Made by a program: the position numbers and the translations under genes. Under the pieces are notes generated by a model that made no database searches, was not told the DNA's origin, and was given only the letters and a program-made list of their open reading frames with translations. Positions 28,346 to 38,430 of a stretch of 64,000 nt of DNA are shown here, piece by piece (the first letter of the stretch is position 1; each line of letters starts with the position of its first letter). Origin of the DNA: Paraburkholderia kirstenboschensis (GTDB taxonomy: Bacteria; Pseudomonadota; Gammaproteobacteria; Burkholderiales; Burkholderiaceae); NCBI RefSeq assembly GCF_904848585.1, contig NZ_CAJHCR010000004.1:310001-374000 (forward strand), in the 5' to 3' direction.

Positions 28346-28451
28346 GGCCGGCGTCTCTCGTCGTTAGAAGTCAGTGCATTGTAGAAGCCCAATGTGTCCC
28401 CACCGGGTGGGACAACCCACGCAAGCGTAGAACCCGAACACTCATTCCAAC

Positions 28452-28522
28452 CGTTCTAAACGAACCGGCGACCGCGAGGCATGCGCTTGGCCTATAATCG
28501 AACGATCGTTCTTAAACGTTCG
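28452..28522. promoter_or_regulatory. Clustered CGTTC/GAACG sites around a TATAAT box
   Basis: A TATAAT box (28493-28498) is followed immediately by a perfect palindrome GAACGATCGTTC (28500-28511) and then CGTTCG (28517-28522), which pairs with CGAACG at 28499-28504. A related CGTTCTAAACGAAC lies at 28452-28465. Such CGTTC half-sites next to a -10 box look like an operator for a TetR-type repressor controlling the nitronate monooxygenase gene. No TetR gene is in the window, so the regulator is unknown. Confidence 0.5.
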
Positions 28523-28634
28523 AGCGGCCATGTGCGCGGGCTGTCAGCTTCGCCACGGTGCAAGCCGCATGCCGCTACACTCATCAATAGCCGGGCGCTT
28601 TGCGCACCGGTCGGTCAATCAGGAGACTTGCACT

Positions 28635-29594
28635 ATGGCATTGCCCGCCGTTCTACAAAATCTGGCGTTGCCTGTCGTCGCCTCGCCGATGTTCATTGTC
28701 AGCTATCCCGAGCTCGTGCTGGCGCAGTGCAAGGCCGGCATCGTCGGTTCGTTCCCCGCGTTGAATGCGCGCCCCGCCGAACTGCTCGACGAATGGCTTA
28801 CGCAACTGCAGGCGCAACTCGCCGAACATAAGGCGGCGAATCCCGGCTCGGTGATCGGACCGATTGCCGTCAACCAGATCGTCCATCAATCGAATACGCG
28901 GCTCGAACATGACGTCCGGGTGTGCGTCGAGCACAAGGTGCCGATCTTCATTACGAGCCTGCGCGCGCCGGCGCGCGAGATTGTCGATGCAGTGCATAGC
29001 TACGGCGGAATCGTGCTGCATGACGTGATCAACCTGCGGCACGCGCAGAAGGCGCTGGAAGCGGGCGTCGACGGTCTGATTCTGGTTGCGTCGGGCGCGG
29101 GCGGCCATGCGGGCACTACTTCACCGTTCGCGCTGGTCGGCGAAGTGCGGCGCATTTTCGACGGCCCGATCGTGCTGTCCGGATCGATTGCGAACGGCGG
29201 CTCGATTCTCGCCGCGCAAGCCATGGGCGCCGACCTTGCGTACATGGGAACGCGCTTCATTGCGACAAGAGAAGCGCATGCGGTGGACAGCTACAAACAG
29301 GCTATCGTCAATTCCACCGCGTCGGACATCATCTACACGAATCTGTTCACGGGTGTGCACGGCAATTACATACGCGAGAGCATCGTCAACGCCGGGCTCG
29401 ATCCGGAGGCGCTGCCCGAATCGGACAAAACCAAGATGAACTTCGCGAACGAAAAGGCGAAGGCGTGGAAAGACATCTGGGGCGCAGGCCAGGGCGTCGG
29501 CCTGATGGACGACGTGCCGAGCGTGAGCGAACTGGTCGAGCGTCTGTCGAAGGAATACAACGACGCAAAGGCGCGACTCGGCATCGGGCGTTGA
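28635..29594 (+). CDS. Nitronate monooxygenase (2-nitropropane dioxygenase family)
   Basis: 319-aa FMN-dependent TIM-barrel enzyme that oxidises alkyl nitronates. Family features are ASPMFIVSYPELV at the N terminus, GGIVLHDVINLRHAQKALEAGVDG, GAGGHAG and GTRFIATREAHAV. AGGAGA precedes the ATG at 28635; the longer frame upstream is not homologous. The promoter region contains candidate operator palindromes. The physiological substrate is unclear; some members act on propionate 3-nitronate. Confidence 0.9.
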   Translation: MALPAVLQNLALPVVASPMFIVSYPELVLAQCKAGIVGSFPALNARPAELLDEWLTQLQAQLAEHKAANPGSVIGPIAVNQIVHQSNTRLEHDVRVCVEHKVPIFITSLRAPAREIVDAVHSYGGIVLHDVINLRHAQKALEAGVDGLILVASGAGGHAGTTSPFALVGEVRRIFDGPIVLSGSIANGGSILAAQAMGADLAYMGTRFIATREAHAVDSYKQAIVNSTASDIIYTNLFTGVHGNYIRESIVNAGLDPEALPESDKTKMNFANEKAKAWKDIWGAGQGVGLMDDVPSVSELVERLSKEYNDAKARLGIGR

Positions 29595-29680
29595 CATCGC
29601 CGAGGGTTGCGGGGGTTGCGCGGGTTGCTGCCGTCGCTCGCTGACGGTCGCGGCGGCGCCCCCTCGGCTCGCCCCGCTCG

Positions 29681-32600
29681 CTACATATTCCGACGATACT
29701 GCCCGCCCACTTCGAACAGCGCGTGCGTGATTTGCCCAAGCGAACAGACGCGCACCACATCCATCAGCACCGCAAAGACGTTTTCGTCGTCGATTACCGC
29801 GAGTTGCAGACGCTCGAGCGCGGCGGGCGCGGCGTCGCAATGCCGCGTCTGGAAGTCGCGCAGACGTTTTAACTGGCTTTGCTTCTCTTCTTCCGTGGAG
29901 CGGGCGAGCGCAATTGGCGTCGGCGCTTCATGCGGCTTCGCGCTCACGAACGTGTTCACGCCGACAATCGGATACGAGCCGTCATGCTTGCGATGCTCGT
30001 ACAGCATCGACTCGTCCTGAATGCGCCCGCGCTGATAACCGGTCTCCATTGCGCCAAGCACGCCGCCGCGCTCGGTCAGCCGGTCGAATTCGGCGAGTAC
30101 CGCTTCTTCGACGAGGTCGGTCAGTTCCTCGATGACGAAGCTGCCCTGATTCGAATTCTGATTCTTCGCAAGCCCCCATTCGCGATTGATGATCAACTGA
30201 ATCGCCACTGCGCGTCGCACCGACTCCTCGGTGGGTGTGGTGATCGCTTCGTCGAACGCATTCGTGTGCAGCGAGTTGCAGTTGTCGTAGATCGCGATCA
30301 GCGCTTGCAGCGTGGTGCGGATATCGTTGAAGTCGATCTCCTGCGCGTGCAGGCTGCGGCCCGATGTCTGCACGTGATATTTGAGCTTCTGGCTGCGTTC
30401 GTTCGCGCCGTAACGCTCGCGCATCGCGATTGCCCACACGCGCCGCGCAACACGGCCGAGCACCGTGTATTCCGGGTCCATGCCGTTGGAAAAGAAGAAC
30501 GACAGGTTCGGCGCGAAGTCGTCAATCGACATGCCGCGCGCCAGATACGCCTCGACATACGTGAAGCCGTTCGCGAGCGTGTAGGCGAGTTGCGAGATCG
30601 GATTCGCGCCAGCCTCGGCAATGTGATAGCCGGAGATGGAGACCGAATAGAAGTTACGCACGCCGTGTTCGACAAAGTACGCCTGAATATCGCCCATCAC
30701 TTTCAGGCTGAATTCGGTCGAAAAAATACAGGTGTTCTGGCCTTGATCTTCTTTCAGAATGTCGGCCTGCACTGTGCCTCGTACATTCTCCAACGCTGTG
30801 CGGCGCGTCTCGGCGAGTTCGTCTTCGCTCAGCGCACGGCCCAGTTGCTGCGCCTTGCGCGCGATCTGCTGATCGATCGCTACGTTGAAGAACATTGCGA
30901 GTATGGTCGGCGCAGGGCCGTTGATCGTCATGGACACCGACGTTTGCGGCGCGCACAGATCGAAGCCTTCGTAGAGCGCATGCATGTCGTCGAGCGTCGC
31001 CACCGATACACCCGAGTTGCCCACCTTGCCGTAGATGTCCGGGCGTTCATGCGGCTCTTCGCCGTATAGCGTGACCGAGTCGAATGCGGTCGAAAGACGC
31101 TTGGCCGGCATGCCCTCGGACAGCAGTTTGAAACGGCGGTTGGTGCGCGACGGATCGCCTTCTCCCGCGAACATTCGCGTCGGGTCTTCGTTCTCGCGAC
31201 GGAACGGGAAGACGCCTGCGGTGAACGGAAAGTAGCCCGGCAGATTGTCGAGCATCAGCCAGCGCAGAATCTCGCCGTGGTCGACGAATTTCGGCAGCGC
31301 GACTTTGCGCAGTTGCGTGCCCGATAAGGTCGTGGCCGTGAGCGCGGTGCGTATCTCCCGGTCACGAATGCGGACCACGTGGTCATCGCCCGAATAGGCG
31401 GCGACGGTTTGGGGCCACGCGTCGAGCAGCTTTCGCTCGCGCTCGCCGAGTGCCGTGGTGCGTTGCTCGATGAGCGCGTCGAGCGAGGCTTGCGCATCGT
31501 GCTCGTCTGCGCGCGCTTGCGCGAGCATCCGGCGCGCTTCGACGAGTTGCCAGCGCTCGCGCGCAACACCCGCTTGCTGATCGGCCCGCTCGCGATAAGC
31601 GTGGATGGTCTGCGCGATTTCCGCGAGATAGCGCACCCGCGCGGGCGGCACGATCGCATGACGGCCGCTCGAAAATCGCACGTCGGCGGGCACGGACAAA
31701 CGGCCGCCTCCTGAGCGCAGGCCGTGCTTTCGCAGCGCTTCGGCGACGTATTGGTAAAGCGCGGTCACGCCGTCGTCGTTGAAGTGCGAAGCGATCGTGC
31801 CGAACACCGGCATCGCCTCGGGCGATTTCGCGAAGTCGGCGCGGTTACGCTGCACCTGTTTCGCGACATCGCGCAACGCATCTGGCGCGCCCTTGCGATC
31901 GAACTTGTTGATCGCGACCGCGTCGGCGAAGTCGAGCATGTCGATCTTCTCCAACTGGCTGGCCGCGCCGAACTCGGGTGTCATCACATATAGCGATTCG
32001 TCGACGAACGGCACGATGGCCGCGTCGCCCTGACCGATCCCTGAGGTTTCGACGACGATCAGGTCGAAGCCGGCCGCCTTGCACAGCATCAGCGCGTCGG
32101 GCAGCGCGTCGGAGATTTCGCTCGACGCCTCGCGCGTCGCCATCGAGCGCATGTAGACGCGCGCACCGCCGCCCCAGTCGCCGATCGCGTTCATGCGAAT
32201 GCGGTCGCCGAGCAGCGCGCCGCCGGACTTGCGGCGCGACGGGTCGATGGCGAGCACGGCGATGGTGAGCGCGTCGCCGTAATCGAGCCGGAAGCGGCGG
32301 ATCAGTTCGTCGGTGAGCGACGATTTGCCCGCACCGCCCGTGCCGGTAATGCCGAGCACGGGCACTTGCATTGCCTGAGTAAGGGCGGATAGCTCGGCGC
32401 GCTTCGACGACGCGACGCCGCCCGCCTCGATGGCGCTGATCAGTTGAGCGAGACGCCGGAACACGAGCGAGCTTGCGTCCCGCGAATCCACGCTGCTCGT
32501 CTCGCCCGGAACGTTTTGGGAACCGTCGTCGTTATCGCCGATGCCCGCGCCTTCGCTTACCTGTGCGCTCGAACGCAAGTGCAACAGAGGTTGACCGATC

Positions 32601-33118
32601 AGGCCGGCGAGCCATTCCCCGACTGCGCCGGTCCGCGCTGCGACGCCGTCTCGGGCCGCTGCTGCGCAGCGCGCGATCATGTCGTCGATCATTCCTTGCA
32701 GGCCAAGCCGCTGGCCGTCGTGCGGCGAATAGATCTTTTCGACTCCGTAGCTTTCCAGCGCGACGATTTCTTCGGATACGATCACCCCGCCGCCGCCGCC
32801 GAACACCTTGATGCGCTCACCGCCTCGCGCTCGCAGCAGATCGACCAGGTAGCGGAAGTATTCGTTATGGCCGCCCTGATAGCTCGACACCGCGACGCCG
32901 TCCGCGTCTTCCTGCAGCGCGGCGGTCGCGACTTCGTCGACGGAACGGTTGTGGCCTAGATGGATGACTTCGACGCCGCTCGCTTGCAGGATGCGGCGCA
33001 TGATGTTGATCGACGCGTCGTGGCCGTCGAACAGGGCTGCGGCGGTGACGAAGCGCAAGCGCCGGCCGGCGGGCAGCTCGTGGCTGGCAGCGCGCTGCGG
33101 CGTGGACAGATCGGTCAT
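29681..33118 (-). CDS. icmF: Fused isobutyryl-CoA mutase
   Basis: 1145-aa adenosylcobalamin enzyme that interconverts isobutyryl-CoA and n-butyryl-CoA. Domain order is that of IcmF: an N-terminal B12-binding domain (residues about 20-150, FDGHDASIN with ligand His33, [15 protein letters not shown]), a MeaB-type GTPase chaperone with P-loop GTGGAGKSS near residue 260, a linker, then the TIM-barrel substrate domain from about residue 560 (TGXXP-like [23 protein letters not shown]). One gene thus carries mutase and its own G-protein chaperone. It links branched-chain and straight-chain acyl-CoA pools and depends on vitamin B12, matching the BtuF-like gene at 470-1288 only in theme. Confidence 0.95.
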   Translation of the reverse strand: MTDLSTPQRAASHELPAGRRLRFVTAAALFDGHDASINIMRRILQASGVEVIHLGHNRSVDEVATAALQEDADGVAVSSYQGGHNEYFRYLVDLLRARGGERIKVFGGGGGVIVSEEIVALESYGVEKIYSPHDGQRLGLQGMIDDMIARCAAAARDGVAARTGAVGEWLAGLIGQPLLHLRSSAQVSEGAGIGDNDDGSQNVPGETSSVDSRDASSLVFRRLAQLISAIEAGGVASSKRAELSALTQAMQVPVLGITGTGGAGKSSLTDELIRRFRLDYGDALTIAVLAIDPSRRKSGGALLGDRIRMNAIGDWGGGARVYMRSMATREASSEISDALPDALMLCKAAGFDLIVVETSGIGQGDAAIVPFVDESLYVMTPEFGAASQLEKIDMLDFADAVAINKFDRKGAPDALRDVAKQVQRNRADFAKSPEAMPVFGTIASHFNDDGVTALYQYVAEALRKHGLRSGGGRLSVPADVRFSSGRHAIVPPARVRYLAEIAQTIHAYRERADQQAGVARERWQLVEARRMLAQARADEHDAQASLDALIEQRTTALGERERKLLDAWPQTVAAYSGDDHVVRIRDREIRTALTATTLSGTQLRKVALPKFVDHGEILRWLMLDNLPGYFPFTAGVFPFRRENEDPTRMFAGEGDPSRTNRRFKLLSEGMPAKRLSTAFDSVTLYGEEPHERPDIYGKVGNSGVSVATLDDMHALYEGFDLCAPQTSVSMTINGPAPTILAMFFNVAIDQQIARKAQQLGRALSEDELAETRRTALENVRGTVQADILKEDQGQNTCIFSTEFSLKVMGDIQAYFVEHGVRNFYSVSISGYHIAEAGANPISQLAYTLANGFTYVEAYLARGMSIDDFAPNLSFFFSNGMDPEYTVLGRVARRVWAIAMRERYGANERSQKLKYHVQTSGRSLHAQEIDFNDIRTTLQALIAIYDNCNSLHTNAFDEAITTPTEESVRRAVAIQLIINREWGLAKNQNSNQGSFVIEELTDLVEEAVLAEFDRLTERGGVLGAMETGYQRGRIQDESMLYEHRKHDGSYPIVGVNTFVSAKPHEAPTPIALARSTEEEKQSQLKRLRDFQTRHCDAAPAALERLQLAVIDDENVFAVLMDVVRVCSLGQITHALFEVGGQYRRNM

Positions 33119-33240
33119 GTCTCCCCCAGATCGTTACGCTGTTTGCGTGTGTGGGTGCTGGCAACCAGTATAACGAAACGGGTGGGCGCGGCTTCGGCGG
33201 TTTGTGGCCTGGTGCGCTTGCCGACGCGCTATGCCGGGCG

Positions 33241-34176
33241 CTATCTCACAGCCAGCGCCTTGATCTGTTCGAGCGACGGCCACAGCGACTCGTTCGCGAA
33301 CCGGTCGGCGAGGAAGTCTACGAACGAGCGCACCTTCGCCGACAAATGGCGCCGGCTCGCGTACACCACATGGATCGGCAGCTCGCGAGGCGGCACTTCA
33401 TCGACGAGCACCGGCACGAGACGCCCCTCGGTCAAATCGGCGCCGATCACTTCGGTGCCGAGGAGCGCTATGCCCGCACCTTGCAGCACCATGACGCGTT
33501 GCGCTTCGAGATGATTGACGATCAGATTGCCGGACAGGCGTACGCGCGCGGCTTCGCCGGTGGCTTGCAGGACGTCGAGTGCCGACACGCCCGTGTATTG
33601 CAGAAAGTTGTGGCGCCCGAGATCGGCGGCCGTCTTCGGCGTGCCGCGCCGGCGCAAATACTCCGGCGACGCGCACAGCAGCAGATGCGCCATCGCGATC
33701 TGCCTCGCGATCAGCGACGACGACTTGAGGCCGCTCGGCGAGGCGCGGATCGCGACGTCGAAGCCTTCATCGATCAGCTCGACCACGCGGTCCGACAACG
33801 TTATGTCGACGGTGACCTGCGGATACTGCGCGGCATAGTCGGCGACCGCGGCCATCACGTGACTCAGTCCGAATGCCGACAGCGACGACACCCGCAAGCG
33901 CCCTTGCGGCACGACGCTCGCCGCACCAACCACCTGCTCCGCCTCCTCGAGTTCGGTGAGCACCTGACTCAAGCGCTCGTAGTATTCGCGGCCCGCCTCG
34001 GTCGGCGCGACGCGGCGCGTGGTGCGGTTCAGCAGGCGCGCGCCGAGCTGCTGTTCGAGATGCATCACGTGCTTGCTCGCCATCGCCGCGGACATCTCCA
34101 TTCGTTCAGCCGCGCCCACGAAGCTGCCCACCTCGACCACTTGCCGGAACACTTTCATGCTGACGAGGGTGTCCAT
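33241..34176 (-). CDS. LysR-family transcriptional regulator
   Basis: 311-aa LysR-type regulator. The N-terminal winged helix covers about residues 1-60 (VFRQVVEVGSFVGAAERMEMSAAMASKHVMHLE), followed by the CrgA/DmlR-like effector domain with GRLRVSSLSAFGLSHV. Its target is not clear: it neither diverges from nor overlaps an obvious metabolic gene, the porin and IcmF genes lying on the same strand. Binding near its own promoter is usual for the family. Confidence 0.93.
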   Translation of the reverse strand: MDTLVSMKVFRQVVEVGSFVGAAERMEMSAAMASKHVMHLEQQLGARLLNRTTRRVAPTEAGREYYERLSQVLTELEEAEQVVGAASVVPQGRLRVSSLSAFGLSHVMAAVADYAAQYPQVTVDITLSDRVVELIDEGFDVAIRASPSGLKSSSLIARQIAMAHLLLCASPEYLRRRGTPKTAADLGRHNFLQYTGVSALDVLQATGEAARVRLSGNLIVNHLEAQRVMVLQGAGIALLGTEVIGADLTEGRLVPVLVDEVPPRELPIHVVYASRRHLSAKVRSFVDFLADRFANESLWPSLEQIKALAVR

Positions 34177-34271
34177 CCGAATCGCTCGCTATAGGAATTA
34201 ATCGGCGTTATTTTGCCCGGTTTATCAAGAGCAGATGGCGGAACGACTATGGCGGATCGCCTCAGAAAAGA

Positions 34272-34306
34272 CCAAAGCCCGCGTTCCGTGAGGAAGCGGG
34301 CTTTGG
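34272..34306 (-). terminator. Intrinsic terminator after the porin gene
   Basis: A perfect 11-bp stem, CCAAAGCCCGC (34272-34282) and GCGGGCTTTGG (34296-34306), followed on the minus strand by TCTTTTCTG. It lies 70 bp beyond the porin stop and before the LysR start. Confidence 0.8.
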
Positions 34307-34375
34307 AGGTTGTGAGCATGCGGCCCGGCTCGCGGCAGTCGCCGCTCGCCGGCCAGTTCAGCTGCGCAGCGACGC

Positions 34376-35461
34376 CTAGAACTTCGCGCGCATGCCAACG
34401 CCGTACGTATTGCCGCTCGACTGGCTGCTGATGTGGTCGTACAGATAAGCCGCGTACACGTCGGTGCGCTTGGACAGCGGGTAGTCGTAACCGATCGCCG
34501 CGGTCTGGCGCGTCTGGTCGAAGCCGCCGCCGTCGCGCGAATAAGCGTACGACGCCATCACCGTGCCCGGACCCGCCGGGACCGTTACGCCGCCTTGCGC
34601 AGTGTTTACGTGCCAGCTTGTCAGCGTCTGGTCGTTGTGGGTGTACATGTACTGGCCGAACAGCTTCACATACTTGAGGTCGTAGGAGACGCCGACTTGC
34701 GCGACGCTCTGCGCCTTCAGGCCCGGCACACCCGAGGAATCGAAACTGCCCAGATCGCCCGGCGTGTTGTTGAAGTTCACGTATTGATAAACCGCGGTCG
34801 CGGCGAACGGGCCGTGGAAATACAGCACCTGGCCGCTCCACTTCTTCGCGCCGTTCTGCGTCGTGTTGCCCAGCGCATACATTGCGCTCGCCGACAGGCC
34901 GTTGAAGTTCGGCGACTGATACTGAACCGCGTTGTTCCAGCCCGAGTCCCCCGTCACGCCTTGATCGGTCGAGTAAGTCGGGAACGTGCCGAGCCCGAGA
35001 TACACGTGGTAGACCATCGGCGAAAAGACGTACGAGTCGATGAACGGGTTGAACAGGATCGTCGACACGAACAGTTCGGTGGTCAACCGGCCGGCCGTAA
35101 CCGTGCCGTACGGCGATTCGACACCGACGTACGCGTTACGCGAAAACGTCGTGTCGCCGGCGAAGCGGCCGTACTGGCCGTTCTGCGCGCGGAAGAAGCC
35201 TTCCAGTGTAAAGATCGCCTTGTAGCCGTTGCCCAGATCTTCAGCCCCTTTCAAGCCCCAGTACGACGTCGACATTCCGCCGCCGGACACCTGGACCGCC
35301 GTCTTGCCGCCGGGAAATTTCTGCGCGCCGACCCATTCGTCCACCTGACCGTAGAGTTGCACGCTCGATTGCGCAAAAGCAGACGATGCACTGGCCAGCA
35401 AAGCGGCACACGCGGTTGCCTTGAGGGTGGTCTTCAGCGCACGGCTGATGCCTGTTTTCAT
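34376..35461 (-). CDS. Porin, Gram-negative OmpC family
   Basis: 361-aa outer-membrane porin of the beta-proteobacterial (Porin_4 / OmpC-like) family. The ATG at 35461 follows GGAG and begins a signal peptide ending ASSAFAQ; the next residues SSVQLYGQVDEWVG are the typical first strand. Further typical parts are GGGMSTSYWGLKGAEDLGNGYKA and the C-terminal Phe-ending strand GVGMRAKF. Burkholderia genomes have many paralogues, so the solute is not predictable. Confidence 0.94.
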   Translation of the reverse strand: MKTGISRALKTTLKATACAALLASASSAFAQSSVQLYGQVDEWVGAQKFPGGKTAVQVSGGGMSTSYWGLKGAEDLGNGYKAIFTLEGFFRAQNGQYGRFAGDTTFSRNAYVGVESPYGTVTAGRLTTELFVSTILFNPFIDSYVFSPMVYHVYLGLGTFPTYSTDQGVTGDSGWNNAVQYQSPNFNGLSASAMYALGNTTQNGAKKWSGQVLYFHGPFAATAVYQYVNFNNTPGDLGSFDSSGVPGLKAQSVAQVGVSYDLKYVKLFGQYMYTHNDQTLTSWHVNTAQGGVTVPAGPGTVMASYAYSRDGGGFDQTRQTAAIGYDYPLSKRTDVYAAYLYDHISSQSSGNTYGVGMRAKF

Positions 35462-36028
35462 GGATTCTCCAGTCTTTGTCAAAAGGGGTGTGGCTGTGCG
35501 AAAGGGCAAGCTCGCGCGAACCATTGTTGTTGTCCGTTCAATCGTCGAGCCAATCTGGGCGGGACCATCTTTGCGGACCATTTTTATGAACAAAAATATC
35601 GCTGGTTATTGCCGGTATATCGGTCTGATTAGTTTTGTCGCTTATCGGCCTGCTACAGACCTTCACGTGCGCATGTTCGTGGCATCGCGACACACACCGC
35701 GGCTCGCGCGAAGCAGCGCGCGCTATGCGTAACGCGTTCGATAACGCTTCAGATGACATGCTGATGACGCGCCGCCGCATAACCGCCCAAATTTGACGAC
35801 GGGAGGTGGTCTGCTGCCGAGTGTTTTCAAAAAAGTGTGGCGTCGAAACGTCAGATTGCGCGCGCGGTTTGGAGGTGAGTCAAAGCGTAATGCGCGCGCC
35901 AAGCCAATTGAAAGGCGGGCAAGGGAACGGGATTGGAACAACGAACGTTGCCAAGGCACTGAACGCGACGCAAGCCGCGGCGCCGCCTATCCGGCTAGAG
36001 GATTGATCGAAGCGCGGCCCGGGCGGGC
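35462..36028. other. 567-bp intergenic region upstream of the porin gene
   Basis: No ORF here is convincing. The section 35575-35650 is AT-rich compared with its surroundings and probably holds the porin promoter on the minus strand, but I cannot fix a -35/-10 pair. The remainder (35800-36010) is ordinary GC-rich sequence. Confidence 0.5.
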
Positions 36029-36484
36029 CTAGTTTCGGTAGGGAGAACTTTCGGGCGGGCGGCTGTCGTCGCCCTGGCGCTGGACGGCGCGCAGTGAACC
36101 GCGTTCTTCGTTATAGCGCGCGACGTCGGCCCGGATCGACCCCGAGCGAACCGGTGCATTGGATTGCGGCCGCTGTCCGGGGCGCGTCTCGGCGCTAACC
36201 GGTTGAATGACGCCGACGTACGGTATGCCGCCGCGGCCGTCCCCAGGATAAGCACCTGGTCCGGCGACGCGATGCATGCCTGCACTTGAAGCGCCGGAGG
36301 GATCGAGGTTGCGCTCGACGTTGCGGCCAACGTCGCGGTTGACGTAATTGCCGTGACCGTAGCTGTCCGCACCAAAGCTCGCGCCGCCGTGCGGCATGCC
36401 CGGACCTTTTGCGTAGGCGAACGAGCACAGCGCGACGATTACCGCGCCCCACGCCAGGTGCTTCGTTCTCGACAACCCGTCCAC
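36029..36484 (-). CDS. Hypothetical exported protein
   Basis: 151-aa protein of unknown function. A signal peptide is visible (KHLAWGAVIVALCSFAYA), followed by a Gly/His/Asn-rich segment and a C-terminal SIRADVARYNEERGSLRAVQR motif ending in PPESSPYRN, which I associate with uncharacterised Burkholderia proteins. The start is GTG at 36484 with a weak ribosome site; a TTG three codons later is possible. Likely periplasmic and mostly unfolded in its middle part. No functional link to its neighbours can be seen. Confidence 0.7.
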   Translation of the reverse strand: MDGLSRTKHLAWGAVIVALCSFAYAKGPGMPHGGASFGADSYGHGNYVNRDVGRNVERNLDPSGASSAGMHRVAGPGAYPGDGRGGIPYVGVIQPVSAETRPGQRPQSNAPVRSGSIRADVARYNEERGSLRAVQRQGDDSRPPESSPYRN

Positions 36485-37052
36485 CAGTGACTCACTTGCC
36501 CGAAGACTTGCCTGAAGCCCACCGTTCGAGCTGCGATGGACTTGTTGAGGGACTGGCGCGGGCGCTGCGAACAGGTCGCAGCGCAGAGCATCCCGACGGC
36601 CTTTGATCGGTAATTTATGGTCGCGGGAAGAGGGTGTCGAGCCAAAAAGTGTTAGGCCTCGTCCGCTCTTGTAACACGTTGTTACTGCGACGTTTTTCTA
36701 CGCCACAACCCTTGCTAAACCCGCCTGAGAATCGGCTGTGCATCGAGGGTTAGAGCGTTACGCGAAAGGCGTAATTGCAACGACGCGACGCGCCCTGTTC
36801 ACCCGACGATTAGTCGATCAGCCAAGCGCACCCGCGGGACGCCACAGGCGTTCGCGCACGGGCCGACTGTCGAGGCATAGCCGATTCGTCGACCACGGCG
36901 CGAATGCATCGGAGTCATTAATCAATTCGGCAAATGAATTTGCCGTTTTAATAGCTTTAGACGGACAATAGGGTTTTCCATAGCACTACCGCCGGGCGCT
37001 TCGCGCACGCGCCTTGCGTGCAGTCCCGCATCACCGATTTCGAGAATCCGAC
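36485..37052. other. 568-bp intergenic region with a terminator-like hairpin
   Basis: No gene is recognised. It holds a small dyad GTAACA-CGT-TGTTAC (36671-36685) and a perfect hairpin CGGCAAA-TGAA-TTTGCCG (36928-36945) followed by TTTTAAT on the plus strand. The region from 36910 to 36970 is clearly AT-richer than the flanks. The hairpin could end an unseen small transcript or act as a leader of the transporter gene downstream. Confidence 0.5.
36928..36951 (+). terminator. Terminator-like hairpin without an upstream CDS
   Basis: A 7-bp perfect stem with a 4-base loop (CGGCAAA / TTTGCCG) and a following TTTTA tract on the plus strand, 100 bp before the transporter start. No plus-strand gene ends before it, so it would end a small RNA or attenuate the downstream transcript. 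Confidence 0.45.
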
Positions 37053-38075
37053 ATGGCCCGCCCGAAACTGCTTCCCGACAACTTCACCCTGTGCCTGATC
37101 GGCACGGTGATACTCGCCAGCCTGCTGCCGGTTCACGGCCAGGCCGCCGCGGGGTTCGACTGGGTGACGAACGTCGCGGTCGGCCTGCTGTTCTTCCTAC
37201 ACGGCGCGAAGCTTTCGCGGGAAGCGATTGTTGCGGGCGCGACGCATTGGCGTCTGCATGTGGTCGTACTGCTCAGCACGTTCGCGCTGTTTCCTCTGCT
37301 CGGCCTCGCGCTTAAACCGCTCCTTTCGCCACTTGTCACGCCTGCGCTCTACGCCGGGATCCTCTTCCTCTGCACGTTGCCGTCGACGGTTCAGTCCTCT
37401 ATCGCCTTCACGTCCATCGCCAAAGGTAACGTTCCGGCCGCGGTTTGCAGCGCGTCGGCCTCGAGCCTGCTCGGCATCTTCATCACGCCCGCACTCGTCA
37501 GCGTCCTCGTCACGAATCAGGCGGCGGGCGGTAGCTCCCCTTGGCACACCGTGGGCAATATCGTGCTGCAGTTGCTGGTGCCGTTCGTGGCGGGGCAACT
37601 GCTGCGCCCGCTGATCGGCAAGTGGATCGAGCGGCATCGCGGCGTGCTGAAGTTCGTCGATCAAGGTTCCATTCTGCTGGTCGTGTATGGCGCGTTCAGC
37701 GAGTCCGTGACCGAAGGCCTTTGGCATCAGATCCCGCTCTCCGCTTTGGGCGGCGTTCTGCTCATCAGCGTGGTGCTGCTCGCGCTCGCGCTGGGCATGA
37801 CGATTTTCGTGAGCAAGCGGCTCGGCTTCAGTCGCGCGGACCAGATCACTATCATCTTCTGCGGCTCGAAGAAAAGTCTTGCCGCCGGCGTGCCCATGGC
37901 CAAGGTCATCTTCGCCTCGCAGGCGGTCGGCGCGGTCGTTCTCCCGCTGATGCTGTTCCACCAGATCCAGCTTATGGTCTGCGCCGCGCTCGCGCAGCGC
38001 TGGGGCGCTCGCGACACCAGCGCGGAAAGCCGCGCCTCGCGCGAGCGGGCCGCCGCCGCCGTCGCCCGCCGTTGA
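37053..38075 (+). CDS. Bile acid:sodium symporter family transporter (YfeH-like)
   Basis: 340-aa inner-membrane protein with about nine to ten hydrophobic segments. The sequence matches the SBF/YfeH-like subgroup: LLFFLHGAKLSREAI, CTLPSTVQSSIAFTSIAKGNVPAA, and FCGSKKSLAAGVPMAKVIF. The ATG at 37053 gives the normal N terminus. The last 25 residues are an Ala/Arg-rich tail. Bacterial members carry a range of organic anions, and the substrate here is unknown. Confidence 0.9.
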   Translation: MARPKLLPDNFTLCLIGTVILASLLPVHGQAAAGFDWVTNVAVGLLFFLHGAKLSREAIVAGATHWRLHVVVLLSTFALFPLLGLALKPLLSPLVTPALYAGILFLCTLPSTVQSSIAFTSIAKGNVPAAVCSASASSLLGIFITPALVSVLVTNQAAGGSSPWHTVGNIVLQLLVPFVAGQLLRPLIGKWIERHRGVLKFVDQGSILLVVYGAFSESVTEGLWHQIPLSALGGVLLISVVLLALALGMTIFVSKRLGFSRADQITIIFCGSKKSLAAGVPMAKVIFASQAVGAVVLPLMLFHQIQLMVCAALAQRWGARDTSAESRASRERAAAAVARR

Positions 38076-38132
38076 ATACGCGCGCAATGCAAATAGGACA
38101 TTCATAAGCGCCCTCCCTGAGCGTCGTTTTCC

Positions 38133-38156
38133 AAAAGCCGCCTTGCGCGGCTTTTC
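38133..38156 (+). terminator. Intrinsic terminator after the symporter gene
   Basis: Stem AAAAGCCGC (38133-38141) and GCGGCTTTT (38147-38155) with a short CTTGC loop, 57 bp after the symporter stop. The U-tract is part of the right arm. Confidence 0.8.
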
Positions 38157-38211
38157 GTTATTTCACGCTCATCCGCGACGGTTGTCGCCTCGGCCAGATG
38201 GCATAGGCGGC

Positions 38212-38277
38212 TTCCTGGCCGACTCCTGGCTGGCTCCTGGCTGGCTCGTGGCCGACTCCTGGTCGACTTCTGGTCGA
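38212..38277. repeat. Six tandem 11-bp repeats
   Basis: Six adjoining units of 11 bp read TTCCTGGCCGA, CTCCTGGCTGG (twice), CTCGTGGCCGA, CTCCTGGTCGA and CTTCTGGTCGA, with consensus CTCCTGGCCGA. The array stands between a terminator and the EAL-CBS-GGDEF gene, is not coding, and its period is close to one helical turn. Confidence 0.85.
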
Positions 38278-38430
38278 CTCCCCGCAGCGCCTCAAACTAT
38301 CAGAGAACCGCGCGCGAAGCCTCACCCCAGCCCGAACGCACCACACCAGTGCAACGCTTCACCAAAAGTTCACTTAATTCTCCGCAGAGCAGGTCGTTAA
38401 GCCGAAGGTCCATCGCTACGTCTAACTGCC

